Shown: in pieces, positions 43,289-51,742 of the stretch
Position numbering within the stretch: the stretch's first letter is position 1
Layout: each line of letters opens with the position of its first letter
Assembly: GCA_021162805.1 (NCBI GenBank)
Contig: JAGGXZ010000168.1
Location: forward strand, 1 to 55,643
Reading direction: 5' to 3'
Source: Candidatus Poribacteria bacterium
GTDB lineage: Bacteria; Poribacteria; WGA-4E; B28-G17
Length of the DNA stretch: 55,643 nt
Notes under the pieces: generated by a model
Seen by the model: only the letters and a program-made list of their open reading frames with translations
Told to the model about the DNA's origin: nothing
Databases searched by the model: none
Translations under genes and position numbers: made by a program

Positions 43289-43795
43289 ATGGAGAGGAGA
43301 AAGGTTCAAGATGAGGTAAATCGACTCCTGCATAAGCTCGTAGAGGCGCTAAAGGAGAGGTTTGGTGAGGAACTGGTATCGGTGGTGCTGTTTGGCTCAT
43401 TTGCACGGGGGGATTTCCACGAGAGGTCTGACATCGACCTGTTGATAGTTATAGAGAAGCTCCCTCAATCGCAGTTTAAAAGATCGAGGCTTTTCGACGA
43501 AGCCGCGGGGAGGCTTATGGATGGATTCAAGCTTCTTCGTGAAATGGGCTATCTGTGTCAGTTTATGCCCATAATGAAAAGCAGGGAGGAGGCCGCTTAT
43601 CATTCGCCGATCTATCTTGACATGGTTGAGGAAGGGATGATCCTTTATGACAAAGGGGGGTTTTTCAGATCGGTGTTGGAGGAGATAAGGCAAAGGTTGA
43701 AAGAGCTGGGGGCGAAAAGGAAGTTCCTCAAAGGCGGGGGATGGTATTGGGACCTTAAACCGGACTATAGGCCCGGAGAGGTGATCGAAATATGA
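43289..43795 (+). CDS. Nucleotidyltransferase-domain protein of an NTase/HEPN pair
   Basis: 168 residues. GS-x10-D-x-D motif: GSFARGDFHERSDIDLL (about 36-52), the MNT fold. C-terminal region with a DKGGFFRSVLEEIRQRL helix. It overlaps the HEPN gene by 4 bases (ATGA). In these pairs the NTase can AMPylate the HEPN partner. GAGGAAGAG precedes the ATG. It is not closely similar to the MntA at 24.6 kb. Confidence 0.8.
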   Translation: MERRKVQDEVNRLLHKLVEALKERFGEELVSVVLFGSFARGDFHERSDIDLLIVIEKLPQSQFKRSRLFDEAAGRLMDGFKLLREMGYLCQFMPIMKSREEAAYHSPIYLDMVEEGMILYDKGGFFRSVLEEIRQRLKELGAKRKFLKGGGWYWDLKPDYRPGEVIEI

Positions 43796-44220
43796 GAAAC
43801 GACAGGATGGCGATCGGTTACCTCGAGGACGCCACCGTGAGGGTGGGGGAGTTGAAGCGGCTTTTCGAGATGAAGCGGTTTAATGTGGTGATCAGAGAAG
43901 CACAGGAAGGGGTTGAGCTGGCGCTCAAGGCGGCCTTGAGATGGGTGGGGGTGGAGCCTGCTAAAGTTCATGACGTGTCCGAGATACTGTTAGGGGAGCA
44001 GGATAGATTTCCCCGCTTTTTCAGGGATGAGATAGTCAGACTGGCGGAAATTTCCAGAAAGCTTGCCAGGGAGAGGGGAAGAAGCTTCTACGGCGATGAG
44101 GAGGGAGGGGTTCCCGCTTCTGAACTCTACTCGGACTCGGATGCCCTTGAGGCGATCGACGATGCCCAATTCGTGCTTCAGCTTTGTAGGGGACTTATCA
44201 GTTCAAAACCTGGCGGATAA
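43792..44220 (+). CDS. HEPN-domain protein partner
   Basis: 142 residues. A helical HEPN fold with EAQEGVELALKAALRWVG (about 38-55) and the tail ERGRSFYGDEE...PASELYSDSDALEAIDDAQF. The catalytic R-x4-6-H motif of RNase HEPN proteins is not visible, unlike HepT at 24.2 kb. That is usual for this subgroup, which may bind nucleotides or RNA without cleaving. Overlaps the NTase by 4 bases. Confidence 0.75.
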   Translation: MRNDRMAIGYLEDATVRVGELKRLFEMKRFNVVIREAQEGVELALKAALRWVGVEPAKVHDVSEILLGEQDRFPRFFRDEIVRLAEISRKLARERGRSFYGDEEGGVPASELYSDSDALEAIDDAQFVLQLCRGLISSKPGG

Positions 44221-44283
44221 TGTGATCATCAACCCTATTCGCTTTAACCTAAGAGCATACATCCATGGTAGGAGGTGAATGAG

Positions 44284-44976
44284 ATGAGGAAGATCTCAAG
44301 CGTTTCAGCTTTACTTATGTTATGGTGGCTGTGTTCGGTCTTCTGCACACAGACGAACGCCTTCACGGACGATTTCGAGGACAACAAGGACGATGGATGG
44401 GCACGGGTTGTGGGCGAGTGGGTTGTGAAGGATGGGAGATATCTCCAGGTTCAAGGCGGCGACCTCTGGCAGAGGGCGGTTCTCGATGAGATCAACGTTC
44501 GAAACGAGAAATTCCACCTGGTGGCGAAAGGCGGCCTAGTGAAAGGGACGCAGAACAACGGATGGGTCGGAGTCGTGTTCCTACACCAGGGCGTGGAGGA
44601 GGGCAAGGGCGGGTTCTACTCCTTCGCAGCCGTCTACGACGGAAGAAATATAGCTAGGCTGTTTAAATCCCCGTCCGGTAAATACCCGGATGTGGCATGG
44701 AAGAAAGACGCCCCTTTCACCCCGAAACCCGGTGAGGTTTATGAGTTCGTGGTGATCGTTGAGGGGAACGTCATAAAGTGCTTGATTAACGGAAAGGAGC
44801 TGATAAAAACGGAAGACCCCGAGATCTGGAAGGAGGGGAAGGTCGGACTTTTCTCGACGAATGCGGAGAGTTTCTTTGAGGAGATAACCGTCACAGGCCC
44901 GGGCATCCCAGAAGCGCAGGTCAACCCCGGCGGCAAAATGCCACTCACATGGGCTAGGATAAAGGGTGGAATTTGA
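44284..44976 (+). CDS. Exported LamG/3-keto-disaccharide hydrolase (DUF1080)-like protein
   Basis: 230 residues from the ATG at 44284 (GGAGGTGA is 6 bases upstream; a GTG at 44275 overlaps the site). Signal peptide MRKISSVSALLMLWWLCSVFC, mature FTDDFEDNKDDGWARVVGEWVVKDG and VYEFVVIVEGNVIKCLINGKELI, a jelly-roll beta-sandwich of the concanavalin type. It probably binds or cleaves a glycan outside the cytoplasm. The next gene, also secreted, is a glycosidase. Confidence 0.7.
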   Translation: MRKISSVSALLMLWWLCSVFCTQTNAFTDDFEDNKDDGWARVVGEWVVKDGRYLQVQGGDLWQRAVLDEINVRNEKFHLVAKGGLVKGTQNNGWVGVVFLHQGVEEGKGGFYSFAAVYDGRNIARLFKSPSGKYPDVAWKKDAPFTPKPGEVYEFVVIVEGNVIKCLINGKELIKTEDPEIWKEGKVGLFSTNAESFFEEITVTGPGIPEAQVNPGGKMPLTWARIKGGI

Positions 44977-45111
44977 ACTGGGTAACTTTGCGCCCTGTAA
45001 AACGATCATCATGGGTAAGATCGCTCCTGACCTTTCGGCCTGCGAAACGATGCCGGGGCCAGGCAGGGGCGAAGGGTCGGATGCCCCAATTTGCTTAAAT
45101 GGAGGGTGAAA

Positions 45112-46011
45112 ATGCTCAGCCTGGGCTTAATGCTTGCTATTGTGTTCGCTTTCGCTGGGAATATCGAGTTACCCCTTGAGGGCGTCTGGGTGGAGGACCC
45201 TGAGGGCAAGCCTGTAATAGACCGAGGCCCTGAGGGGGCGTGGGATCACGTTGCGGTGGATAACCCATTCATCTATATCGAGGACGGAGTGTTCTACTGT
45301 TTCTACGAAGGGGAGAACGAACGACGTCAGGAGCAAGTTGGCATCGCCGTATCCACCGACCTGTTGCGCTGGAGAAAATATGAGGAGAACCCCGTGTTAA
45401 AAGTCGGCCCTCCAGGCGCCTGGGATAGCCTGGCCGCTAAGATCCCCGTCGTCGCCAGAAACAAGGAGACGTATTTCCTGCTTTACACCGGGAAGGACGG
45501 AAAAGGGGCGGCCATAGGGGTGGCAAGATCAAACGATCTCCGCCATTGGGAGAAATACCCCGGCAACCCGGTTCTACCCGGCCGACAGGGGAAGTGGGAC
45601 CCCATTTTGACCACCTCTCCCTCCCTGATCGAAAGGGATGGGGTGTTCTATATGATCTACCGAGGGATGAAAGGGTTTTACACGGATCAGAAGCTGGGGC
45701 TGGCCATATCGAGGGATCTCCTCCACTGGAATCGGCGAGATAAACCCCTCAAGGGGCTTGACGATATCTATTCCTTCGCTATCTGCCCGTGGTTGATAAA
45801 CGGCGAGTATATGGCTTTAGCCCAAAAGCTGCCTCCGAAACACGTCTACCTCTCAGCCGATCTGATCTCTTGGCGGAGGGGACCTGTTCTCACCTTCTCC
45901 GCCGGAAAGATCGACACCCCATCCCAGCCTATCCTGATAGACGGCGTTCTATGGATTCTTTATGAGAAGGGTGATAGGATTTACCGTGCTCGGTTCGAGC
46001 CAAGGCCTTAG
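45112..46011 (+). CDS. Five-bladed beta-propeller glycoside hydrolase (GH43/GH130-like)
   Basis: 299 residues from the ATG at 45112 with GGAGGGTGAAA before it. N-terminal signal-like segment (LGLMLAIVFAFAG), then repeated blades with DNPFIYIEDGVFYCFYEG, VARSNDLRHWEKY..., SLIERDGVFYMIYRG and SQPILIDGVLWILYEKG, a pattern shared by GH43, GH32/68 and GH130 proteins. The catalytic acids cannot be assigned by eye. Convergent with the GH13 module gene at 46031. Confidence 0.75.
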   Translation: MLSLGLMLAIVFAFAGNIELPLEGVWVEDPEGKPVIDRGPEGAWDHVAVDNPFIYIEDGVFYCFYEGENERRQEQVGIAVSTDLLRWRKYEENPVLKVGPPGAWDSLAAKIPVVARNKETYFLLYTGKDGKGAAIGVARSNDLRHWEKYPGNPVLPGRQGKWDPILTTSPSLIERDGVFYMIYRGMKGFYTDQKLGLAISRDLLHWNRRDKPLKGLDDIYSFAICPWLINGEYMALAQKLPPKHVYLSADLISWRRGPVLTFSAGKIDTPSQPILIDGVLWILYEKGDRIYRARFEPRP

Positions 46012-46030
46012 CTGATCCTATGTTCCTCCT

Positions 46031-46909
46031 CTACCCGCTGAGCGATTCCTCGGCGTCCATATCGGGATCGGCGTGTTTGCCCTGTGGATGGGGGATTACC
46101 ACCCTGGCGATCCCCCTCTCGCTTGCCGAGCAGGAAGAGCTGATACGTAGGGCGGAGACGCTTGAGAGATGTGGGATTCCCTTCCCCACCTTGAGTGAGA
46201 ACCTGACGCTATACTTCCCGCCTTTTATCAGCGGAGAGGAGACGCCGTCCATGAAACAGAGGAAGAAACCCCTCCCGTGGATCACTACCCTCTGCGGCGG
46301 CGTGGGCGTTTCCCAGTTGATCCCATCAATCAAGAGATGTGCTCCTTTTTGAGTCATGAACAGGACGACCGGTCTCCTGAAATCGAGGAACCCCGAAAAA
46401 TCCCTCACCTGCCCATCGCCTCTCTCCTGACAGAGCCAGCCGTCGGCGGAACTTATGAGCCATTCGGAAAGCGAAGAGATCGCCCAGCAGAGCGATAGAA
46501 ACGCCCTCACATCCTCGACGCCGAAGTTCGGAACGAGCTCACAGGAGACCCGAACCTCCGGCGATTCATCGAAGATAAACTCCGCCCTGTAAGCGACGCT
46601 CCTCTCAAGCGGCGAGGGCTTGAGACGACCTTTTGAGAGGATCTTAACGCCCCTCCCTTCCTGACTGACAAAGACCTCCGGATCAGAACCCCTCGAGCCC
46701 ACGTAACGCCTCCTCTCGTAAATACCGTAATCGGTGTATGCGTTCATGTTCTCGATCAGAGCTTCGCCCGTCCCTTTGAAGAGGAGCTTTGAGATCATCC
46801 CGTTTACCCTTGAGATCAGCACCGCATAATGGTCGTTTTCAACCCTCCACCCTTCGGGAACCTCGGTTAGTTGAAGGGCGAAGAGCGCTAACGTCAGCAT
46901 CAGGATCAT
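46031..46909 (-). CDS. Exported beta-sandwich protein, paralogue of the GH13 protein's C-terminal module
   Basis: 292 residues. Signal peptide (MILMLTLALFALQLTEV), then the run YAVLISRVNGMISKLLFKGTGEALIENMNAYTDYGIYE, which matches LRLVIGRSRGGNLRSLVHKGTGRALAITSNIYTDYGIYG of the upstream protein. Later, ESPEVRVSCELVPNFGVEDVRAFL matches SPGVEVRCGVKPSIWRSDVRAFL. It overlaps the GH13 gene by 4 bases (ATGA) and so is coupled to it. Function unknown, possibly carbohydrate binding. Confidence 0.7.
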   Translation of the reverse strand: MILMLTLALFALQLTEVPEGWRVENDHYAVLISRVNGMISKLLFKGTGEALIENMNAYTDYGIYERRRYVGSRGSDPEVFVSQEGRGVKILSKGRLKPSPLERSVAYRAEFIFDESPEVRVSCELVPNFGVEDVRAFLSLCWAISSLSEWLISSADGWLCQERGDGQVRDFSGFLDFRRPVVLFMTQKGAHLLIDGINWETPTPPQRVVIHGRGFFLCFMDGVSSPLIKGGKYSVRFSLKVGKGIPHLSSVSALRISSSCSASERGIARVVIPHPQGKHADPDMDAEESLSG

Positions 46910-49900
46910 CTTCCCTCCCCTCCCGATCGCTTAAAATGACGCTCGATGACTTCCAACCTGTAACCTATGAGATCCCATTCGGGACGGACCTCCACGGGGA
47001 GACCGTCCAGGAAAGCGAAGAAGACCGTAGCCGTGCCGGATCTGTCCTGATGGACGAAGATATTCTGAGGTTTTCGCCCTCGCCATCGTATTTCGTCGAA
47101 CCTCAGGATGAGCCCGCCCTCGACCTCGATCTCGATGGAACCTCCCTCTCTGAGGGGAACCTCCTTCGACTGCCAGAGCCTGCCGACCCGTTCTCCGAAC
47201 ACCCCTTCTTTCACCCCTCCCTCCGTCTCAGCACGCCACCTTCGGGCATCGGGGATACGCACGATGTGAGCGAGGAAAGCCCTGACGTCGCTCCTCCAGA
47301 TCGAAGGTTTCACCCCACACCTCACCTCAACGCCCGGGGAACGGTCGAACACATATGTCAACTTGTAGCCCAGTAGAGGTCTTGCGACGTTCGCCCAACC
47401 CCAGAAGGAGAGCCGGAGGTAGCTCCGGAAACTCAGCTCAACCCCTCCTTTCGACCTCAAGATCACATCCGGCTCGAAATCATGGAAGCTATTGGCGCTG
47501 ACCCGCACCTCCCTCCCCAGCGAATCCCTCACCGACCCGTAGATCCCGTAATCGGTGTAGATGTTCGAGGTTATCGCCAAGGCTCGACCCGTCCCCTTAT
47601 GGACCAAAGACCTCAGATTCCCTCCCCGGCTCCTCCCGATGACGAGCCTGAGATCGCCGTTCTCAAACTTCCAGTTCGGTCCGTCGAACTCGACCGAAAC
47701 GGGCCCGCACCGCCAGACCCTCCTCTCGATGGAGGGGAGTGGTTTATCAACGGAGAGCGAGAGCGATACGCCGAAAGGTCTACCCTGACCGAACCTCACG
47801 GGCTCCCCCTCGGGAAGAAGGGCGGCGAAAAACGTGAACCCCTTCTCACCATCGGAGTTGAACTCCCTCACGAACACGTTGTTTTCAGGATATCTCTTGA
47901 AAGCCAGGGTGAGCGTCCCCTCGCCTTTGATGAGGTGGATCGCCGGGAGCTCGGGGTTGAGCGGGTGGAGCCTGTGTTCCCATAGCCTCCCGCTAGGATG
48001 CCAGTATCTCCGCCCTTGGAACTCACGGTTCAGGGCGTAACGGGGGCTGAAAAGCCCTTCGATCTTCCCCTCGACCGTCTCCACATCCCATTCCTCGACC
48101 ATCCCCGAACGTATCTCGAAGAGCAACGACGTCAAAACCGGAGGAGTGGAGAACTCCGGGGTGAGCTGAAGCTCAAGCTTCACCTCAGGGGAGCGGTCGC
48201 AGGTGTAAATGGCTTTCCACCTCATCCCTCTCCCGTCGGGAAACCTCGGGCATCGCCCCTCGAAGACTACTTCCACGGCTCCGTCGAGCTCCCTCCGCTT
48301 GATGCGCACGTCGGCCGATTCCGACAGCTTCAGCCTTCTCCCGAGCCATATCTTCCGATCGCCCTCCGTCAGATCCATCCCCTCGATGAGCGCCACGTTC
48401 GAACCCTCGGGGAGGAGCCTTTCGATAAGCCCGTTTCTGAGGAGTAGCTTGTAATGTCCGTTTCTGATCACAACCCTCCCATCGCCCAGCTCCTCCACCT
48501 CCGGGGCGGAGGAGATTTTCTCCGGAGCTCCCCTCGACCTTCGCCTGGGAGCTATGGCGGGGAAAGGTATCCCTTCCGGTCTTGCGACGACCAGTCTGGG
48601 CTCGAAAGGCGGGATGTCGAGCGATATTTTGAGCGTCTCCTCCGCTTTTACCTCGCCCAGGATCTGCCCTTCAAACGCCTCAAGCAGCTTATATCTTCCC
48701 GCCTTCGCACCGATCTCCCGAAGCGGCACGGTGATCTCCGTCCCCTTCCGTTCGGATGCGAAGTTTATGGCGACTACCGTAAAGCCTTCATCCAGCTTGC
48801 GCACGAAGGACATGACCTCGGGGGTGGTCGATTTTGCAGCGAGATAAAAAGCATCGCCCCGGGCCAGCTCGGGGATCTCACACCTGACGTTTAAAACCCG
48901 CCCTAAGAACCGCTCAAACCCCACCTCCTGTTCGTGGAAGAGGAACGGCACCCCCTGAACGAAGGCGCAGAGGGAAAACAGGGCTTTCATGGGCCCGACG
49001 CCATAGTAGCGGACGGACTTATATTTGTCGTGGTTTTCGAGCATCCGCATCATCCCGAAGGTCGCGCCTCGGGGAAACGTCAACCGTTGAACCTCCAACC
49101 ACCTGAGCGTCTCCCTCACCCATCTTCGCCTCGGCATCTCGGTGAAGGAACGCAGCACCGTGAAGGAGAAGGGCCAGTCGTAGACGAAGTCGCAGACCGA
49201 GAGGAAAAGAGGCGAGCCGACCTCACCGAGTATACCGCTTTCGGGGTCAATCTTTTTCATCTCCCCTCTCACCAGTTTGAGCATCCGTAGCGCCCCGAAC
49301 ATCCCCGACTGCGACGGTCTCAAACCCCTCTGCGGACTCCAGTTCGCCGGTCCACCTCCGGCGCAATCGACCCTATACCCGTCCACGCCGCACTCCCTCA
49401 TCCAGTAGGTCACAACGTCCGCCATGTAACGCTGCCAGCCGGGATGGGCGTAGTCGCACGAGAGACACCCCCACCAGTAGAGGATGGAGCCGTCCTCCTT
49501 TCTCGAAACCCAATCGGGGTGTTTCTCCAGGATCTCCCTTCCGGCGGGCGAGTTCTCCGGAGGACCGTGCGGGATGAGGTCGAGGAAGATGTGTATCCCC
49601 CGTTTATGCGCCTCATCGCAGAGGAGCCTGAGCTCCTCCTTCGTCCCGGCGTGAGGGTCTAAAGCGTAATAATCCCTCGGGGCATACCCTCCCGGCCAGC
49701 AGGGGTTGAACCAGACGACCCCCACCCCCATGCGATCCAGGGTGGGCAGAAGTAAACGGGCGAAGTTGCGAAAACCTCCGAGGTCCTTAAGTCCGGAATC
49801 TATGCTCCCCTGGGCGAAGAGCGAGTAGATCGAGGTTCCCCACGCCCAACCCGGTCTCTCGACGGTCTTAAACCCCGAAAGCTCGTAGACCTCCCGTGCG

Positions 49901-50655
49901 CCTTCCAACACCTCCTTCAAACTCCCGCTCTTCAGCAGGATGAACTGGTCTCCGATCTCCATCTCCCCGCCTCTCCCGAGCTTACAGAAAGCGGGAAGGG
50001 TGTGGTGAACGTTCAGGAACCCCTCTTCCTCCTCGGCGGCGACCAGGAACGGTTCCGTCTCGGTGTAGAAACCGACGAGGAGCCCGATTCTTTTCGTTTC
50101 GTTGTAAACAACGGCCGCCGGCGTCCCCGCCCAGATGCCAGCCGAGCGGGTCCGTCCCGGAGAAAGCTCACCGAACTTGAACTTCCCCGGAGGCCACAGG
50201 GGCGGTAAAGTATAGAAGCAATCCGCAAGGGGTTCGATCGCCGCGCCGAAGAGTGAGAACCTGATCGAGTTGACCTTCGCCTCCCCTTCGCCGACGAACC
50301 TTAAGGTCGCCCTCCGCCTCGCCCAAGCCCCTTCATGCGGGATCACATAGACCGTCTCGACCTCCCAGTTACCTCTCAAGAGGCGGAGGGTGAGCTTCTT
50401 CCCCTCGTCCGTATCCTCCCTCCGAAGATCCGAGAGCCTGAGTTTCCCCTTCGGATCGGAGAAGACCCACTCCCCGTTGACCTTCACGTTGACGGGAGGT
50501 CCCGTTCCCCCTGCGACCTTGATGTTAGCTTTAAGATCGCGAACCTCGATGAGGGCGCCGGTGGTGGGATCGAACCCCAAGGAGATCTCTCCGTTGGTCA
50601 GCAACGCCGGCTCACCGGCTGTCAGGAGGAGAGCCGAGATTATCATCCATATCAT
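46906..50655 (-). CDS. Large GH13 alpha-amylase-family protein with repeated beta-sandwich modules
   Basis: 1249 residues, exported (MIWMIISALLLTAGEPA). N-terminal beta-sandwich (about 20-250), GH13 (alpha/beta)8 barrel (about 265-630) with region I FLDLIPHG (357-364), region II VDGYRVD (nucleophile D430), region III GILGEVG (acid/base E478) and region IV ENHD (540-543). Then two modules (about 725-975 and 985-1249) that resemble each other and the neighbouring 292-residue protein. Acts on an alpha-glucan or related sugar; specificity unknown. Its promoter appears to be a duplicated copy of the glpK one. Confidence 0.85.
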   Translation of the reverse strand: MIWMIISALLLTAGEPALLTNGEISLGFDPTTGALIEVRDLKANIKVAGGTGPPVNVKVNGEWVFSDPKGKLRLSDLRREDTDEGKKLTLRLLRGNWEVETVYVIPHEGAWARRRATLRFVGEGEAKVNSIRFSLFGAAIEPLADCFYTLPPLWPPGKFKFGELSPGRTRSAGIWAGTPAAVVYNETKRIGLLVGFYTETEPFLVAAEEEEGFLNVHHTLPAFCKLGRGGEMEIGDQFILLKSGSLKEVLEGAREVYELSGFKTVERPGWAWGTSIYSLFAQGSIDSGLKDLGGFRNFARLLLPTLDRMGVGVVWFNPCWPGGYAPRDYYALDPHAGTKEELRLLCDEAHKRGIHIFLDLIPHGPPENSPAGREILEKHPDWVSRKEDGSILYWWGCLSCDYAHPGWQRYMADVVTYWMRECGVDGYRVDCAGGGPANWSPQRGLRPSQSGMFGALRMLKLVRGEMKKIDPESGILGEVGSPLFLSVCDFVYDWPFSFTVLRSFTEMPRRRWVRETLRWLEVQRLTFPRGATFGMMRMLENHDKYKSVRYYGVGPMKALFSLCAFVQGVPFLFHEQEVGFERFLGRVLNVRCEIPELARGDAFYLAAKSTTPEVMSFVRKLDEGFTVVAINFASERKGTEITVPLREIGAKAGRYKLLEAFEGQILGEVKAEETLKISLDIPPFEPRLVVARPEGIPFPAIAPRRRSRGAPEKISSAPEVEELGDGRVVIRNGHYKLLLRNGLIERLLPEGSNVALIEGMDLTEGDRKIWLGRRLKLSESADVRIKRRELDGAVEVVFEGRCPRFPDGRGMRWKAIYTCDRSPEVKLELQLTPEFSTPPVLTSLLFEIRSGMVEEWDVETVEGKIEGLFSPRYALNREFQGRRYWHPSGRLWEHRLHPLNPELPAIHLIKGEGTLTLAFKRYPENNVFVREFNSDGEKGFTFFAALLPEGEPVRFGQGRPFGVSLSLSVDKPLPSIERRVWRCGPVSVEFDGPNWKFENGDLRLVIGRSRGGNLRSLVHKGTGRALAITSNIYTDYGIYGSVRDSLGREVRVSANSFHDFEPDVILRSKGGVELSFRSYLRLSFWGWANVARPLLGYKLTYVFDRSPGVEVRCGVKPSIWRSDVRAFLAHIVRIPDARRWRAETEGGVKEGVFGERVGRLWQSKEVPLREGGSIEIEVEGGLILRFDEIRWRGRKPQNIFVHQDRSGTATVFFAFLDGLPVEVRPEWDLIGYRLEVIERHFKRSGGEGR

Positions 50656-50723
50656 CTAGCACCTCCCGGTTCTGGATCTCCTTGATCCCTCCCGCTGTCG
50701 ATGACGGAGATTGTTACATCCAT

Positions 50724-50854
50724 TTTTACCACACCATCTCACCACCTACAAGCTCATCTTTCAGATGTATTTTACACTCAATTTTGAAGGTTGGTCAACG
50801 GAGCCGGAATCCGTCCGCCATGTCGAACGAATCGTCGATTGCATCCGATGTTGC
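50724..50854. repeat. 131-bp duplicated segment, copy B
   Basis: Second copy of 39045-39175, 98.5% identical. Here the UPF0210 gene end has no function, since the upstream coding region is missing; the copied promoter faces the GH13 gene. Confidence 0.85.
50769..50798 (-). promoter_or_regulatory. Duplicated promoter driving the GH13 operon
   Basis: TTGACC (50798-50793), 18-base spacer, TAAAAT (50774-50769). The GH13 ATG is at 50655, about 108 bases downstream, giving a leader of roughly 107 bases. Confidence 0.55.
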
Positions 50855-51120
50855 GAGGTAGCTGGAGTATTGGAGAAAAGGTATCTATGAACGTTCGATT
50901 GCCTTGCAGGAATCTTTCCCCATCAGGTGATACCCGTAAATAACATCCATCTTACCGTTGAGATCTTCAACAGTATATCCGCCGGGCCGGTATTATCGAG
51001 GGCTCATTTGGTGGAGTAGCCCTTCCATCGCTATCGCCGTTGAAAATCACAACATTCCTCCCTAGACGCAAGATCCATAAAAACCCAGATTTTATAGGGA
51101 TTCGAGGGCATCTCATTCTT
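50855..51120. other. 266-base region without a recognised gene
   Basis: No protein or RNA motif identified. It may hold control sequences for the pilin gene, such as enhancer-binding-protein sites expected upstream of a sigma-54 promoter. Confidence 0.35.
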
Positions 51121-51135
51121 TGGCACCCTCCTTGC
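51121..51135 (+). promoter_or_regulatory. Sigma-54 (RpoN) -24/-12 promoter of the pilin gene
   Basis: TGGCAC (51121-51126), 5 bases, TTGC (51132-51135): the GG-N10-GC spacing of sigma-54 promoters is exact. The pilin ATG is 45 bases downstream of the -12. An ATP-dependent activator would be needed; none is encoded in this window. Confidence 0.65.
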
Positions 51136-51179
51136 GCATAGAGATGGTGCAGATTTTAAGCTGAAGGGAGGGAACGAAG

Positions 51180-51398
51180 ATGAGGGCCGGAGAGATCTTC
51201 AGGAAATTGGTTGAGGATGAGAGAGGGCAATCGATACCGGAATATGCCCTTTTGCTGACCCTTATAGGCGGCGCGGCTGTGGGAGTTTCACAGCTTTCAG
51301 ATCAGATCAAGGAGATATTCAATCAGGCAACGGCTATATTCCAGCAGATAGCCGAGACTCTGAAGGAAAACAGTGCTAATTTAAAGATTAATCCGTAA
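51180..51398 (+). CDS. Flp/Fap-type pilin subunit
   Basis: 72 residues. The start EDERGQSIPEYALLLTLIGGAAVGV matches Flp pilins (prepilin cleavage after Gly of the G-Q-S-I-P-E-Y type site, then a hydrophobic helix). GGGAGGGAACG precedes the ATG. Flp pili are assembled by a tad locus, which is not in the window. The sigma-54 promoter upstream fits pilin regulation in other bacteria. Confidence 0.8.
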   Translation: MRAGEIFRKLVEDERGQSIPEYALLLTLIGGAAVGVSQLSDQIKEIFNQATAIFQQIAETLKENSANLKINP

Positions 51399-51415
51399 TC
51401 GGAAGGTGGTGTGTT

Positions 51416-51742
51416 ATGGCAATGAGAGACGGAAAGGGGTTGGGTTTGAGGGAGCTCATAATGATCCTGTTTCTCTTCCTCATTTTGACAATACTGATAG
51501 GATATCCCAGATTAAGCGGTATGATCATGAATCTTTCGGGGATCGGGTTAGGCTTTTCCCTGCTCTATATCGGATATCGCTTGGAGAACCTCCTCAGGGG
51601 TTCTCGCGAGGTTGATAGCTCGGATGAAGGTCTCGTTTCTGATAACACGCATGATATCGCTTATCAGGTCAAGCCAGGGCACATTAGAGCTCTGGGGAAC
51701 AAGAACCATGATTATCAGGTGAACAGGCTTCCCATCGGGTGA
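51416..51742 (+). CDS. Small membrane protein after the pilin, unknown
   Basis: 108 residues. The first 60 (REL IMILFLFLILTILIG, then SGIGLGFSLLYIGYRL) hold two likely membrane helices and look real. The C-terminal 48 codons are antisense to the EIIA gene (51548-52144) and their composition is not protein-like. AAGGTGGTG precedes the ATG. Either the true gene is short (to about 51600) or the overlap is genuine. Confidence 0.4.
   Translation: MAMRDGKGLGLRELIMILFLFLILTILIGYPRLSGMIMNLSGIGLGFSLLYIGYRLENLLRGSREVDSSDEGLVSDNTHDIAYQVKPGHIRALGNKNHDYQVNRLPIG

Noticed and set aside
50856-51120. Riboswitch upstream of the pilin
   Set aside because: I saw only a small A/T-rich inverted repeat, not a recognised aptamer core.
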